Shown piece after piece: positions 42,632 to 54,295 of a stretch of 64,000 nucleotides of DNA. The notes under the pieces are model-generated. The model was not told where the DNA came from. It searched no databases and saw only the letters and a program-made list of their open reading frames with translations. Source of the DNA: an uncultured Alphaproteobacteria bacterium (GTDB lineage Bacteria > Pseudomonadota > Alphaproteobacteria > Caulobacterales > Caulobacteraceae); the NCBI GenBank assembly GCA_937920085.1, contig CALETE010000010.1, positions 62,001 to 126,000 on the forward strand, written 5' to 3'. Each line of letters begins with the position of its first letter. The stretch's first letter is position 1. A program made the translations under genes and the position numbers.

Positions 42632-43741
42632 ATGCGTCGACTTTCAAGTTTCGTTTTTGGGCTGAGTTTATTGCTGGCGATGGCGATGGCCGATCCGTGC
42701 CTGGCCAAGTCGCGCATCAAAGACATTGTCGAGTTCGAGGGCGTTCGGAACAACATGCTGGTCGGCTACGGCCTCGTGGTTGGCCTGAACGGTTCAGGGG
42801 ACTCCCTTCGCAACGCCCCCTTCACCAAGCAGAGCCTTGAAGCCATGCTTGAGCGTCTGGGAGTCAATACCCGGGACGCGAACCTAAATACCAAGAATGT
42901 TGCCGCTGTCATGGTCACGGCCAGTCTTCCAGCGTTTGTCGCCACTGGCGCGCCGATCGATGCCACGGTCTCGGCCATGGGCGATGCGAAGAGCCTGCTA
43001 GGTGGCACGCTTCTGGTCACGCCCCTGTTGGGTGCAGACGGCCAAGCCTATGCCGTGGCCCAGGGCTCGGTGCAGACCGGCTCGGTCTCCGCCGGCGGCG
43101 CCTCGGGAAGTTCAGTTTCCAAGGGCGTACCCACATCCGGTCGCATCGCCTCAGGGGCGATTGTCGAACGGGAGATCGGGTTTCAGCTGGCCAATATGGG
43201 GCAGTTGCGCATGACCTTGCGCAATCCAGACTTCACCACCGCCGCACGCATTGCCAACGTCATCAATACCAATTTCCCAGGCTGTGCCCGGGCCGACAAC
43301 CCGACCATTGTCACCATTCAGCCGCCCCCCGGCCAGGATATGGTCCGCTTTCTGTCGCAGGTTGAGAACCTCACTGTCGATACCGATGAACCGGCAAAGG
43401 TGGTCATCGACGAAGTGGCTGGCGTCATTGTCATGGGCGAGAATGTACGCATCTCAACTGTGGCCATTGCTCAGGGCAACCTAACGATCCGCGTCCAGGA
43501 AAATCCGGGTGTCAGCCAGCCGGCGCCCTTCAGCCAGGGACAAACGGTTGGGGTCCCTCAAACCACGATTTCGGTGGACGAAGAAAAAGGCAAGCAGCTG
43601 ATCACCTTGAAGAGCGGTGCCTCGCTCTCAACCCTGATCTCCGGCCTAAACACCCTAGGTGTCACCCCCCGCGACATGATCTCAATCCTACAGGCCATTA
43701 AGGCCGCTGGTGCCCTCCAAGCTGAAATTCAGGTGATGTGA
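42632..43741 (+). CDS. flgI: Flagellar P-ring protein FlgI
   Basis: 369 aa from ATG 42632, where a signal peptide starts (MRRLSSFVFGLSLLLAMAMADPCLA). It forms the periplasmic bushing ring around the flagellar rod in the peptidoglycan. Characteristic segments are RIKDIVEFEGVRNNMLVGYG at the mature N terminus, GLNGSGDSLRNAPFT, LLVTPLLGADGQAYAVAQG and the C-terminal LNTLGVTPRDMISILQAIKAAGAL. The sigma-54 promoter lies 42 bases upstream. Its TGA overlaps the ATG of the flgJ-like gene. Confidence 0.97.
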   Translation: MRRLSSFVFGLSLLLAMAMADPCLAKSRIKDIVEFEGVRNNMLVGYGLVVGLNGSGDSLRNAPFTKQSLEAMLERLGVNTRDANLNTKNVAAVMVTASLPAFVATGAPIDATVSAMGDAKSLLGGTLLVTPLLGADGQAYAVAQGSVQTGSVSAGGASGSSVSKGVPTSGRIASGAIVEREIGFQLANMGQLRMTLRNPDFTTAARIANVINTNFPGCARADNPTIVTIQPPPGQDMVRFLSQVENLTVDTDEPAKVVIDEVAGVIVMGENVRISTVAIAQGNLTIRVQENPGVSQPAPFSQGQTVGVPQTTISVDEEKGKQLITLKSGASLSTLISGLNTLGVTPRDMISILQAIKAAGALQAEIQVM

Positions 43742-44082
43742 TGGCTGATCTTGCCTTCGTTCCCCCGAGCCTGGCCGTCAGTAAACCTCCGGTCGCGCCC
43801 TCTTTCGGAGTGGGCATTTCTGAGGGGGTCAAGCGAACACAGATCGCCAAGGCCGCCAAGGACTTCGAGTCCTCATTCCTTTCCGTAATGATGGGTCAGA
43901 TGTTTCAGGGCGACAGCCTCAAGGGGCCCTTCTCCGGAGGGGAAGGCGAAGACGCCTTTAAGTCCTTCATGAGCGACGCCATGGCCAAACAGGTGGTCCG
44001 CTCGGGCGGCATTGGCCTGGCCGCAACGGTTCAAAAGGAAATGCTGAAGCTACAAGGCCTCAGTGAGGAGACGAAGAAATGA
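43741..44082 (+). CDS. flgJ: Rod-binding protein FlgJ N-domain/CheL-type
   Basis: 113 aa from ATG 43741, overlapping the flgI stop by one base (TGATG). It has only the rod-binding domain (KAAKDFESSFLSVMMGQMF, then FKSFMSDAMAKQVVRSGGIGLA) and lacks the muramidase domain of enterobacterial FlgJ. This is the usual alphaproteobacterial form, annotated CheL in Caulobacter. It helps cap or assemble the rod in the periplasm, although no signal peptide is evident; rod-type proteins go through the flagellar export apparatus. It ends in ATGA overlap with the next gene. Confidence 0.88.
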   Translation: MADLAFVPPSLAVSKPPVAPSFGVGISEGVKRTQIAKAAKDFESSFLSVMMGQMFQGDSLKGPFSGGEGEDAFKSFMSDAMAKQVVRSGGIGLAATVQKEMLKLQGLSEETKK

Positions 44083-44522
44083 CCTTGTCCGCCACTGACT
44101 CCACGGACCGTGTTGAACAACTCATTGCCCTAACAGAGCGCCTCACCGAACTGATTGCCCTGGAAGCACAGGCCTTCGAGCAACATCGTCCACAAGATGC
44201 CGCAGCGCAGATTGAGGAGGTCTCTAAGCTCGCCAATATCTATCGTCATGAGTCCACCAGGGTTCGGGCCAATCCTGATCTGATCGCCACGGCCCCCCTG
44301 GCCCAACGCACCCGCTTGACCCGAGCCACAGAAGCCTTTGATGCAGTTCTGGCGCGCCAGAGCCGCGCCCTCGAAGCGGCTAAGACTGTGACCGAAGGCC
44401 TAGTTCGTGCCATTGCCGACGAAGTGGCCACCCAACGCACCAATGCCTCGAGCTATGGCCCCGGCGCGACGACCATAAAAGCAGGCCAAGCCACCGCCAT
44501 AACCTTGAACCAGCGCGCCTAG
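44079..44522 (+). CDS. flbY: Flagellar protein FlbY (FlgN-like helical protein)
   Basis: 147 aa, starting in a 4-base overlap with flgJ. It is almost entirely helical (RVEQLIALTERLTELIALEAQAFEQ, then FDAVLARQSRALEAAKTVTEGLV), ending in a disordered tail (SYGPGATTIKAGQAT). Position after flgI and cheL matches the Caulobacter gene flbY. The two-helix architecture resembles FlgN-type chaperones of hook-associated proteins, which would put it in the cytoplasm guiding late substrates. The function is inferred from position and shape. Confidence 0.65.
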   Translation: MTLSATDSTDRVEQLIALTERLTELIALEAQAFEQHRPQDAAAQIEEVSKLANIYRHESTRVRANPDLIATAPLAQRTRLTRATEAFDAVLARQSRALEAAKTVTEGLVRAIADEVATQRTNASSYGPGATTIKAGQATAITLNQRA

Positions 44523-44606
44523 AACTGGCGATAGAATTTAAACGCTTGTTCGAACCCTTACCTTCGTCCTAGTTTGCGCCGTCGCCGGGCTCTTCCGGCG
44601 GCACGC

Positions 44607-44760
44607 GTTCTCAGGGCGGGGTGAAAGTCCCCACCGGCGGTAAAGGCGGGGCTGTATAGCCAAGCACGAGCCCGCGGGCGCTCCTCGGACCTCAAGTTCG
44701 AGGAGGTAGCAGACACCGGTTAGATCCCGGGGCCGACGGTTAGAGTCCGGTTATGAGAAC
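44607..44760 (+). promoter_or_regulatory. FMN riboswitch (RFN element)
   Basis: All conserved parts of the RFN aptamer are present. Terminal stem P1 pairs GTTCTCA with TGAGAAC. Also visible are AGGGCGGGGTGAAAGTCCCC, ACCGGCGGTA, AGCCCGCGGGCGC, a variable hairpin (GCTCCTCGGACC...GAGGAGG), AGCAGACACCGGTTAGATC, GGGGCCGACGGTTAGAGTC and the closing segment. It lies 84 bases before the ribH start and should reduce ribH expression when FMN is plentiful. Downstream GC-rich sequence (44777-44805) can pair with itself and may form the switching hairpin. Confidence 0.95.
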
Positions 44761-44843
44761 CACTGGAAGACTGCACACCCGTTTTCTCGGGGGCGTGTCG
44801 GCTGGTGTCTCCCTGAGTCGTGGTTCCTCAATGGGAGATGACC

Positions 44844-45356
44844 ATGACCCAAGCTGCAATCGCTCAAATTTCAGAATATCGCACTGCCAATGGCGCCTAT
44901 CGCCCGGCCCGGATCGCCTTCGTCCAGGCCGGTTGGCACCATGACATTGTCGACAAGGCCCGGGAGGGCTTCATCGCCGAAATGGAAAAGCTCGGCTTTC
45001 CATCCAACGCCGTCGATGTCTTCCAGACCCCAGGTGCCTTCGAAATCCCCCTCCATGCCCAGACCTTGGCCCGCACGGCCAAGTACGCCGCCGTGGTCGC
45101 CGCCGCCTTCGTGGTGGATGGCGGCATTTATCGCCACGAGTTCGTTGCCGAAACCGTGGTCAATGGCCTGATGAAGGTCCAGCTGGACACCGAGATCCCC
45201 GTCTTCTCCGTGGTGCTGACGCCCCATCATTTCCAGGAAACGCCTGCACACCAGGACTTCTTCCGAGCCCATTTCATTCAAAAGGGTGCAGAGGCAGCAC
45301 GAGCCTGCACCCAGACCCTGGAAAGCCTTCACCGCCTGACGGGGAGCGCTGGATGA
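44844..45356 (+). CDS. ribH: 6,7-dimethyl-8-ribityllumazine synthase, type II (RibH2)
   Basis: 170 aa from ATG 44844 with GGGAG 6 nt upstream. It catalyses condensation of a ribitylaminopyrimidine with 3,4-dihydroxybutanone phosphate, the penultimate step of riboflavin synthesis. Family features are AFVQAGWHHDIVDKAREGF, GAFEIPLHAQTLA and the substrate loop VVDGGIYRHEFVAETVVNGL. This sequence, with VDGGIYRHEF instead of the GxTxHFEYV of type I enzymes, fits RibH2 as in Brucella and rhizobia. It is controlled by the FMN riboswitch just upstream and is separate from any other riboflavin gene in the window. Confidence 0.94.
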   Translation: MTQAAIAQISEYRTANGAYRPARIAFVQAGWHHDIVDKAREGFIAEMEKLGFPSNAVDVFQTPGAFEIPLHAQTLARTAKYAAVVAAAFVVDGGIYRHEFVAETVVNGLMKVQLDTEIPVFSVVLTPHHFQETPAHQDFFRAHFIQKGAEAARACTQTLESLHRLTGSAG

Positions 45357-45477
45357 GCCGATTGAGGTCTACAAACTGAAGCTGGCGAGGCAGATCTTGT
45401 GGTCTGCCTCGATCCTTACCCTTGCCTCTGGGCCTTTAGGCTGTGACCTTGGCGCGCTTAAGCCCAAGGATACCGCC

Positions 45478-46698
45478 ATGCGCCGTCTCGCCCTGCCCCT
45501 CGCCCTTCTGTTGGCCTCGGCCGCACCGCACGCCCTAGCCGCTAAGGCCAAGCCCCTCCCTGCCTGGGTCATCGCCCATCGCGACGCCATCGTGCTGGAC
45601 ACCCACTACGATACCCCTGCCAATTTCCATGTGCCGGGTTGGGATATGATGGACCGCCATTCTGCAAAGGTGGACGGCAGCCAGGTCGACTATCCGCGCA
45701 TGGTCCAGGGCGGCGTGGACGGCGGCTTCTTCGCCATCTTCACCCCCCAAGGCGCCCGTGGCCCCGAAGCCAACGCCAAGGCTAGGGACTTCGCCCTGGT
45801 CCGGGCCACCGAGATCCATGAAATGGTCGCAAAGCATGGCGACAAATTGGCCATCGCCCTGACGGCTGACGACGCCCAGAAGATCCTCGACGGCAAGAAG
45901 CGGTTCGTCTTCCTTAGTATGGAGAACGGCTCGCCCGTGGCCGGCGATGTCGGCCTCATGAGCGCTTTCTATGCTCTGGGCGTGCGCATGATGGGCCCGG
46001 TCCACTTCCTCAATAACGACTTGGCCGACTCGGCCACTGACAAGCCCGAATGGGGTGGCCTCTCTCCTTCGGGCAAGGCCTTCGTTGCAGAAGCCAACCG
46101 CCTGGGCATCGTCCTCGACGCCAGCCACGCTTCCGATCAGGTGCTAGATCAGATGCTGGCCCTGTCCAAGGCACCGATTATCCTGTCGCACTCAGGATGT
46201 AAGGCGATCTTCGACAATCCGCGCAATATCGATGATGACCACCTGCGGGCCCTGGCGGCCAAGGGCGGGGTCATCCAAATCAACGCCTTCTCGAACTATA
46301 TGGTCCCCACACCTAAAATCCCTGAGCGGGAGGCGGCCATGGGGGCCTTAATGAAGTCCATCGGCATGACCGGCCGGGATATGAGCCCTGAACAGCGCAA
46401 GGCCTTCCTGGCGGGGAAAGCAAACATTGACGCCAAGTGGCCTGTGCCTCGGGCCAATCTCGACGACTATATGAAGCACATGCTGCACGCCATTGCGGTA
46501 GCTGGCATCGACCATGTGGGCGTTTCGGGCGACTTCGACGGTGGCGGCGGTGTCGACGGCATGAACGATGTCACAGACTATCCGGCCATCACCCAGCGGC
46601 TGATGGCAGCAGGCTATTCCAAGGCCGATGTCGCCAAGGTCTGGGGCGGCAACGCCCTGCGGGTTCTGCGGGCGGCCGAAGCGGCAAAGGGCAAGTAA
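45478..46698 (+). CDS. Membrane-dipeptidase family (M19) peptidase, secreted
   Basis: 406 aa from ATG 45478 with AAGGA upstream and a signal peptide (MRRLALPLALLLASAAPHALA). It is a zinc TIM-barrel dipeptidase of the renal dipeptidase family. Metal and active-site motifs: DTHYDTP (HxD), ASHASDQVL, ILSHSGCKAI and the C-terminal DHVGVSGDFDGGGG. It cleaves dipeptides, including some with D residues or dehydro-amino acids, in the periplasm. The crotonase gene follows after 3 bases, so they may share a transcript, although their roles do not obviously connect. Confidence 0.9.
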   Translation: MRRLALPLALLLASAAPHALAAKAKPLPAWVIAHRDAIVLDTHYDTPANFHVPGWDMMDRHSAKVDGSQVDYPRMVQGGVDGGFFAIFTPQGARGPEANAKARDFALVRATEIHEMVAKHGDKLAIALTADDAQKILDGKKRFVFLSMENGSPVAGDVGLMSAFYALGVRMMGPVHFLNNDLADSATDKPEWGGLSPSGKAFVAEANRLGIVLDASHASDQVLDQMLALSKAPIILSHSGCKAIFDNPRNIDDDHLRALAAKGGVIQINAFSNYMVPTPKIPEREAAMGALMKSIGMTGRDMSPEQRKAFLAGKANIDAKWPVPRANLDDYMKHMLHAIAVAGIDHVGVSGDFDGGGGVDGMNDVTDYPAITQRLMAAGYSKADVAKVWGGNALRVLRAAEAAKGK

Positions 46699-46701
46699 GC
46701 C

Positions 46702-47508
46702 ATGACCTATGAACACCTAGACGTCGTCGTCGAGAACGAAGTGGCCTGGGCGACCATGAACCGCCCAGAGCGGCTCAACGCCCTTAATCCCAAGCTGGTG
46801 GATGAACTGCGCGACTTCTTCGTGGGTCTCTATTGGCGACGGGATGTGCGGGTCGTGGTCCTGAGGGGCGCCGGGCGGGCCTTCTGCGCGGGCCTGGATC
46901 TCAAGGACCGTTCGGGATCAAACGCTGAGCGCACGGTGGGCGAAAGCCTAACCGGCCAAAGGAAGATCAGCGAGATCGTCATGGCCATGCGCCGCTGCCC
47001 CCAACCGATCATCGCCTGCGTCGATGGCGCAGCCAGCGGCGGCGGCTTTGCCCTGGCCCTGGCCAGCGATGTGCGGATCGCGACGCCGACGCTGAAGATG
47101 AACGCCGCCTTCATACGGATTGGCCTCTCGGCCTGCGATATTGGGGTCAGCTATTTCCTGCCCCGCATGGTCGGCAGTTCGGTGGCTGCGGAATACATGC
47201 TGACCGGCCGCTTCCTGGGCGCTGAGCGCGCCTATCAGCTGGGTCTGATCAGTCGCATTGTCGAGCCAGAGGACCTTGAGACCGAAGCCCGCGCCTTTGC
47301 CAAAGACATGCTGCACGCCACGCCTCTGGGCCTGCGCCTGACCAAGGAAGCCCTCAACCACGCTATCGACGCCAACGGCCTGGAGGCCGCCATCGCCATG
47401 GAGGACCGCAATCAGATCCTCTGCGTCCAGGATGGCGATTTCGGCGAAGGCATAAGGGCCTTTTTGGAAAAGCGGGAGCCAGTTTACGCAAAGGCCAAGC
47501 CAGAATGA
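46702..47508 (+). CDS. Enoyl-CoA hydratase/isomerase (crotonase) family protein
   Basis: 268 aa. Crotonase motifs are the N-terminal MNRPERLNALNPKLVDEL, the oxyanion-hole GAGRAFCAGLDLKD (about 54-67), and DGAASGGGFALALASDVRIA. AFIRIGLSACDIGVSYFLPR follows, where a catalytic Glu position appears replaced (SACD), suggesting an isomerase or altered reaction. It differs clearly from the crotonase at 20222-21046. It ends in a 4-base ATGA overlap with the PhyH gene, implying a joint role on the same acyl-CoA. Confidence 0.88.
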   Translation: MTYEHLDVVVENEVAWATMNRPERLNALNPKLVDELRDFFVGLYWRRDVRVVVLRGAGRAFCAGLDLKDRSGSNAERTVGESLTGQRKISEIVMAMRRCPQPIIACVDGAASGGGFALALASDVRIATPTLKMNAAFIRIGLSACDIGVSYFLPRMVGSSVAAEYMLTGRFLGAERAYQLGLISRIVEPEDLETEARAFAKDMLHATPLGLRLTKEALNHAIDANGLEAAIAMEDRNQILCVQDGDFGEGIRAFLEKREPVYAKAKPE

Positions 47509-48371
47509 GGGTGACTGACGCACAACTCGCCCAGGTCTGGGATCAGGGTTTTACGGTCGTTGAGGGGTTTCTCGACTCAGAAACCCTTAGCGCCGCACAG
47601 GAGGCCTTATGGGGCATCTATCCCAGGCCAGAGGTCTACCATGCTGACCCCTCCCAGTTTCCCAAGTTCAGCCGAAGCCAGTTTTCCGGCCTGACATACT
47701 TTCCCTACAATGCCCCGGTCCTCGACCGGCTGCCGGTCTATCCAGACCTGGTGGACGCGGCGGAGCGACTGCTCTCTAGCCGGGACTTGGAGCTCTACAA
47801 GGTCGAGCTCTGGGCCAAATATTCCGGGGCCATCAATTATGATCAGGCCCATCACCGGGATTTTGGCAATCACACCCTCGTGGTGCCCCGACGTGATGGC
47901 GTGCACACCCAGATGACCACCTTTATCCTGCTGTCTGACGTGACTGAACTGGACGGCCCCACCAAGGTCATTCCCTTGAAGGAGGGCCTTGATATTCCCC
48001 TCATTCCCAATCAGCTGCCGTTTGGCGAGATGTTCGACAAGGAAGTCAGCGCCATAGCGCCGGCGGGCAGCCTGCTGATCTACAAGACAGATGTCCTGCA
48101 CCGGGGTTCCGACTTTGGGGGGCCAGGCCGCTCACGGTTCGCCATGCTGGTGGACTTCCAGGTCCGGGGCTGGCCCTGGAACGGCAAGATGAGCTGGCCA
48201 AATCACGCAGAGCGCAAGGGCTTCTGCGACGCCATGATCGCCATGTCGCCCCGGGAGCGCGAATTGTTTGGCTGGCCGCCCGCTGGGTCAGATTACTGGA
48301 ATGCTCAGACCCTGGCAGATGTCGGGGCGCGATATCCGGGAATGGATATGGCCCCCTACACATCGCCCTAG
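47505..48371 (+). CDS. Phytanoyl-CoA dioxygenase (PhyH) family protein
   Basis: 288 aa Fe(II)/2-oxoglutarate oxygenase of the double-stranded beta-helix fold. The metal-binding HxD lies in DQAHHRDFGNH (about 118-128), the distal histidine in DVLHRGSDF, and the 2-oxoglutarate arginine in the following GPGRSRFAM. Family members hydroxylate branched acyl-CoAs or small secondary metabolites. The 4-base overlap with the upstream crotonase supports an acyl-CoA substrate, for example a branched or isoprenoid acid. It shares CTAG (48368-48371) with the opposing DUF885 gene stop. Confidence 0.85.
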   Translation: MRVTDAQLAQVWDQGFTVVEGFLDSETLSAAQEALWGIYPRPEVYHADPSQFPKFSRSQFSGLTYFPYNAPVLDRLPVYPDLVDAAERLLSSRDLELYKVELWAKYSGAINYDQAHHRDFGNHTLVVPRRDGVHTQMTTFILLSDVTELDGPTKVIPLKEGLDIPLIPNQLPFGEMFDKEVSAIAPAGSLLIYKTDVLHRGSDFGGPGRSRFAMLVDFQVRGWPWNGKMSWPNHAERKGFCDAMIAMSPRERELFGWPPAGSDYWNAQTLADVGARYPGMDMAPYTSP

Positions 48372-50215
48372 GCCTTGCCACCACTGGCGATGAGGGCATC
48401 CACCTCCGTTGCCAGAACTGACAGCGGAACGGCCCCGGTCTTAACCAGAGTGTCGTTGAACACCTTGACGTCAAACCGACCACCGAGGGCAGCTCTCGCC
48501 TTGTCCCTTAGGCGGTTGATCTCGGTGTGGCCGACCTTGTAGCCGCAGGCCTGGCCTGGGGATGCGCAATAGCGGTCGATCTCGCTGGTCATGGCCGCTT
48601 GGGTGCGGCCTGAATTGGCCACTGCCCAGTCAATGGCCTGTTCCCGGGTCCAGCGCTTGGCATGCATGCCGGTGTCCACCACCAGACGGATAGCGCGGAA
48701 GCGCTGGGCCTGGAGATAGCCCAGCTGACCAGCCCAATCGTTCTCGTACATGCCCATTTCATCGCCCAGCTGCTCTGCATAGAGGGCCCAGCCCTCCACA
48801 TAGGCGTTGAAACCCGCGAGGATCTGACGAACCAGGGGCACATGGCCGCTTTCAGTGAGATAGGCACCCTGCCAGGCATGGCCCGGCACCGTCTCGTGAT
48901 AGGTCAGGGATGGCAGGGAGAACTTAGGCCAGTTTTTGGTGGACTTCAGATTGATGTAATAGACCGAGGGACGGGAGCCATCCAAGGAGCCCGTATTCAT
49001 ATAGCCCTGCCCGGCCCCATCCTGGATTTCCACGGGCACACGCTTGGCGAAGACCGGTGCCTTGAGCTTAAGATTGAACTGGCTGGCCAGGTGCGGGCGC
49101 ACACCGGCAATGATGTCGTTCAGGTGCCGGATCACGTCTAGCTTACCGGCTTCGGTGTCGGGGAAAAGCTGGGCAGGATCATTACCCAGGGCAATCATCC
49201 GTTCGCCCACCGTGCCTTGGCTCAGCCCATGCGCCTTGAGGACGCCATCCATGCGCGCCTCGATGGCGCGGTTCTGATCCAGGCCCATCTGATGGACTTC
49301 GTCGGCCGTAAGGGTCGTATTGGTGCCCTGCTTCAATAGCCAGGCGTAATACGCCTCACCATCTTTCAGGCGCCAGACGCCGGCATCGTGGGTCGCATTC
49401 GCGGCATTGGCGCGCAGGACCTCCCGCTGGCGATTAAGGGCGGGATAGATTTCAGTCTCAACAATCCTGGTCGCCATACCCGCATAGTCGCCCACAATGC
49501 CCTTGGCCTTGGCCCGAGAGCCGACAGAGGTGGCGAACCGCGACTGGCCTGCCGCAATGGCCAGCATGCCATCCATCTGACCCAGCATGTTCCTGGCGAT
49601 GAAATCCGGTGCTGTGACGCCCAGACCCGCATCTCGGCGCACTCGGTCGGTTTCCTGGTCGACCACCTTGGCCATGTCGCGCAGGCGAGCAAGATAGGCG
49701 TCCGCGTCAGCCTTGGTGTTGATCTGATGCTGGCTGTCGAGAAATTCAGCGGTTCCCGAATAAGCTCCACCCTGCTGGCTAACCACATAGGGACCAGCGC
49801 TCTCGCTCATGGCGCTGAGCATGGTGTTGTCACCGAAGTTGAAGGGTGCGGCCTCGACGCCCAGTTCAAGGGCATAGACCGCGACGGCCTTATTGATCTG
49901 CGCCTCGTGGCTAAGCGCCGTATCGGGAATGGCCTTGAGTGCCTTGAGTTCATCGCGGCAAAGCTGCGTCAGGTTTTCAACCTCAGCCCAGGACTCATCC
50001 CCCAGCTTGGACTTCAAACCCACATTGGCACCCTTATCGAGACCCAGGCTTGTGGCGAGTTCTGGTGAACGATCGAGGAGGGTCTTGCCCAGCTGGTCCA
50101 ACCGCCGATTGAGGGCCACTTCTGCAGGGGTGGAAGCGGCTGCGAGAGCCTCGCCGCCTCCGGTGATCGCGATAGCAGCGGCGGACAACAGGACCTGGCG
50201 GCGATCTAGGGACAT
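48368..50215 (-). CDS. DUF885 family putative metallopeptidase, secreted
   Basis: 615 aa with CGGAG before the ATG. The N terminus (MSLDRRQVLLSAAAIAITGGGEALAA) is a twin-arginine-like export signal. The body is mostly helical, with YHETVPGHAWQ near residue 438: the HExxH-like HETxPGH characteristic of DUF885 and similar to gluzincin-type sites. The C-terminal CASPGQACGYKVGHTEINRLRDKAR matches the family. DUF885 proteins are thought to be zinc peptidases of the periplasm, but I know of no defined substrate. It diverges from uvrA over 230 bases. Confidence 0.86.
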   Translation of the reverse strand: MSLDRRQVLLSAAAIAITGGGEALAAASTPAEVALNRRLDQLGKTLLDRSPELATSLGLDKGANVGLKSKLGDESWAEVENLTQLCRDELKALKAIPDTALSHEAQINKAVAVYALELGVEAAPFNFGDNTMLSAMSESAGPYVVSQQGGAYSGTAEFLDSQHQINTKADADAYLARLRDMAKVVDQETDRVRRDAGLGVTAPDFIARNMLGQMDGMLAIAAGQSRFATSVGSRAKAKGIVGDYAGMATRIVETEIYPALNRQREVLRANAANATHDAGVWRLKDGEAYYAWLLKQGTNTTLTADEVHQMGLDQNRAIEARMDGVLKAHGLSQGTVGERMIALGNDPAQLFPDTEAGKLDVIRHLNDIIAGVRPHLASQFNLKLKAPVFAKRVPVEIQDGAGQGYMNTGSLDGSRPSVYYINLKSTKNWPKFSLPSLTYHETVPGHAWQGAYLTESGHVPLVRQILAGFNAYVEGWALYAEQLGDEMGMYENDWAGQLGYLQAQRFRAIRLVVDTGMHAKRWTREQAIDWAVANSGRTQAAMTSEIDRYCASPGQACGYKVGHTEINRLRDKARAALGGRFDVKVFNDTLVKTGAVPLSVLATEVDALIASGGKA

Positions 50216-50350
50216 GGGAACTCCGATAAGAAATAGTCACCCCATTGTGACGCTAAGGACGCCCCTGCGTCCACTCCCGTGCCCGATGCGTGCGAAGACA
50301 AATCGGCGGCGGCCGCAGTTAAGGTCTAAGACAGGCCAAATGCAGCATTT

Positions 50351-50365
50351 GTTCGCATATTGTTC
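50351..50365 (+). promoter_or_regulatory. LexA (SOS) box upstream of uvrA
   Basis: GTTC (50351-50354), seven bases, GTTC (50362-50365): the exact alphaproteobacterial LexA operator GTTC-N7-GTTC. It lies about 80 bases before the uvrA start, in the divergent region with the DUF885 gene. LexA binding would repress uvrA until DNA damage. Confidence 0.85.
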
Positions 50366-50445
50366 CCATGTTATCCCTGAGTCTGATTGCTAAATTGAAC
50401 GGCTCCGGCGATAGCGTCGGTGCGTTGAGGACGTTCTGAGATTTC

Positions 50446-53343
<2,898 letters not shown>

Positions 53344-53404
53344 GGCCTCGCCACCGGGCCCCTCGCATGTATGATCAGGGGAAACCTTTTAAGGAGCTCC
53401 TCCG

Positions 53405-54016
53405 ATGATCCTCTATGGCGCGCCCAATCCGGCCCCCAATCCCCGCCGCGTCCGCATCTTCCTGGCGGAAAAGGGCGTCGACCTGCCCGAAACCCTCGTC
53501 AACATGATGAAGCGGGAACACAAGTCTGAAGACTTCCGCGCCAAGAACGCCATGGGCCAAATCCCGACCCTGGAGCTCGACGACGGCACCTGCATTTCAG
53601 AGACGGTCTCCATTTGCCGCTATCTTGAAGAGCTCCACCCCAACCCCCCCATGTTTGGGACGACCCCGGTGGAGCGAGCCCTGGTGGACATGTGGATCCG
53701 CCGGGTCGAGTTCACCGTGATGATGCCTGTGGGCCAGTTTTGGCGCCATGCCCACCCACGGACTGCGGCCCTGCTGACCCAGTTCAATGACTTCGGCGAG
53801 TCAAATCGCGCCACCTATTCCGGGGCCCAAAAATTCATGGACCGGGAGCTAGAGGGGCATGACTTTGTGGTGGGCAACACCCTGACCATGGCCGATATCT
53901 GCCTGCTCTCGACGGTGGATTTCGCCGATTGGATCGGCCTGCCCCTGGAAGCAGAGTTCCAAAACCTCGCCGCCTGGCACGCCCGCATGACCGCCCGGGC
54001 GAGCGCGAGCGCCTAG
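53405..54016 (+). CDS. Glutathione S-transferase family protein
   Basis: 203 aa with AAGGAG before the ATG. The thioredoxin-fold N domain has NPAPNPRRVRIFLAEKG (site of the catalytic Ser/Tyr/Cys; here Asn/Pro-rich), the cis-proline GQIPTLELDDG, and the glutathione gamma-glutamyl-binding ISETVSICRYLEE. The C-terminal helical domain has the N-capping motif VVGNTLTMADICLLS. It conjugates or reduces substrates with glutathione; specificity is unknown. It stands alone after uvrA and is followed by the repeat array. Confidence 0.9.
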   Translation: MILYGAPNPAPNPRRVRIFLAEKGVDLPETLVNMMKREHKSEDFRAKNAMGQIPTLELDDGTCISETVSICRYLEELHPNPPMFGTTPVERALVDMWIRRVEFTVMMPVGQFWRHAHPRTAALLTQFNDFGESNRATYSGAQKFMDRELEGHDFVVGNTLTMADICLLSTVDFADWIGLPLEAEFQNLAAWHARMTARASASA

Positions 54017-54031
54017 GTTAGCCGCTGCCAA

Positions 54032-54295
54032 CACCGGAGATGCAACTGGATACCGGCCTTCGCCGGTATGACCGGAGTTAAGAGTTGCGCGCCGAACCTG
54101 CCCCTCCATCGGTCACCCCGGCGAAGGCCGGGGTCCAGATCGTAGGGCGCAGTGGCGCCTGAGGACCCGAACTCCGGTCTCAAAGGTCACCACCGGAGAT
54201 GCAACTGGATACCGGCCTTCGCCGGTATGACCGGGGGTAAAAATGACACACCGACGCCTCCACTCCGCCGGTCGCCCCGGCGAAGGCCTGGGTTG
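54032..54295. repeat. REP/BIME-like array: 159-base duplicated unit with alternating palindromes
   Basis: Four hairpin elements alternate in orientation. Each has stem CCGGC...GCCGG and a loop of CTTC (copies near 54050 and 54209) or its complement GAAG (near 54115 and 54274). The first and third sit in an identical 44-base segment (54032-54075 and 54191-54234), and all spacings repeat with a period of exactly 159. A degenerate relative lies at about 29468-29500. It occupies the whole gap between the convergent GST and membrane-protein genes and may act in termination, mRNA protection or gyrase binding. Confidence 0.85.

Noticed and set aside
44540..44560. GTTCGAAC near the flbY end considered as a LexA site
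   Set aside because: The second half-site is not at the required seven-base spacing.
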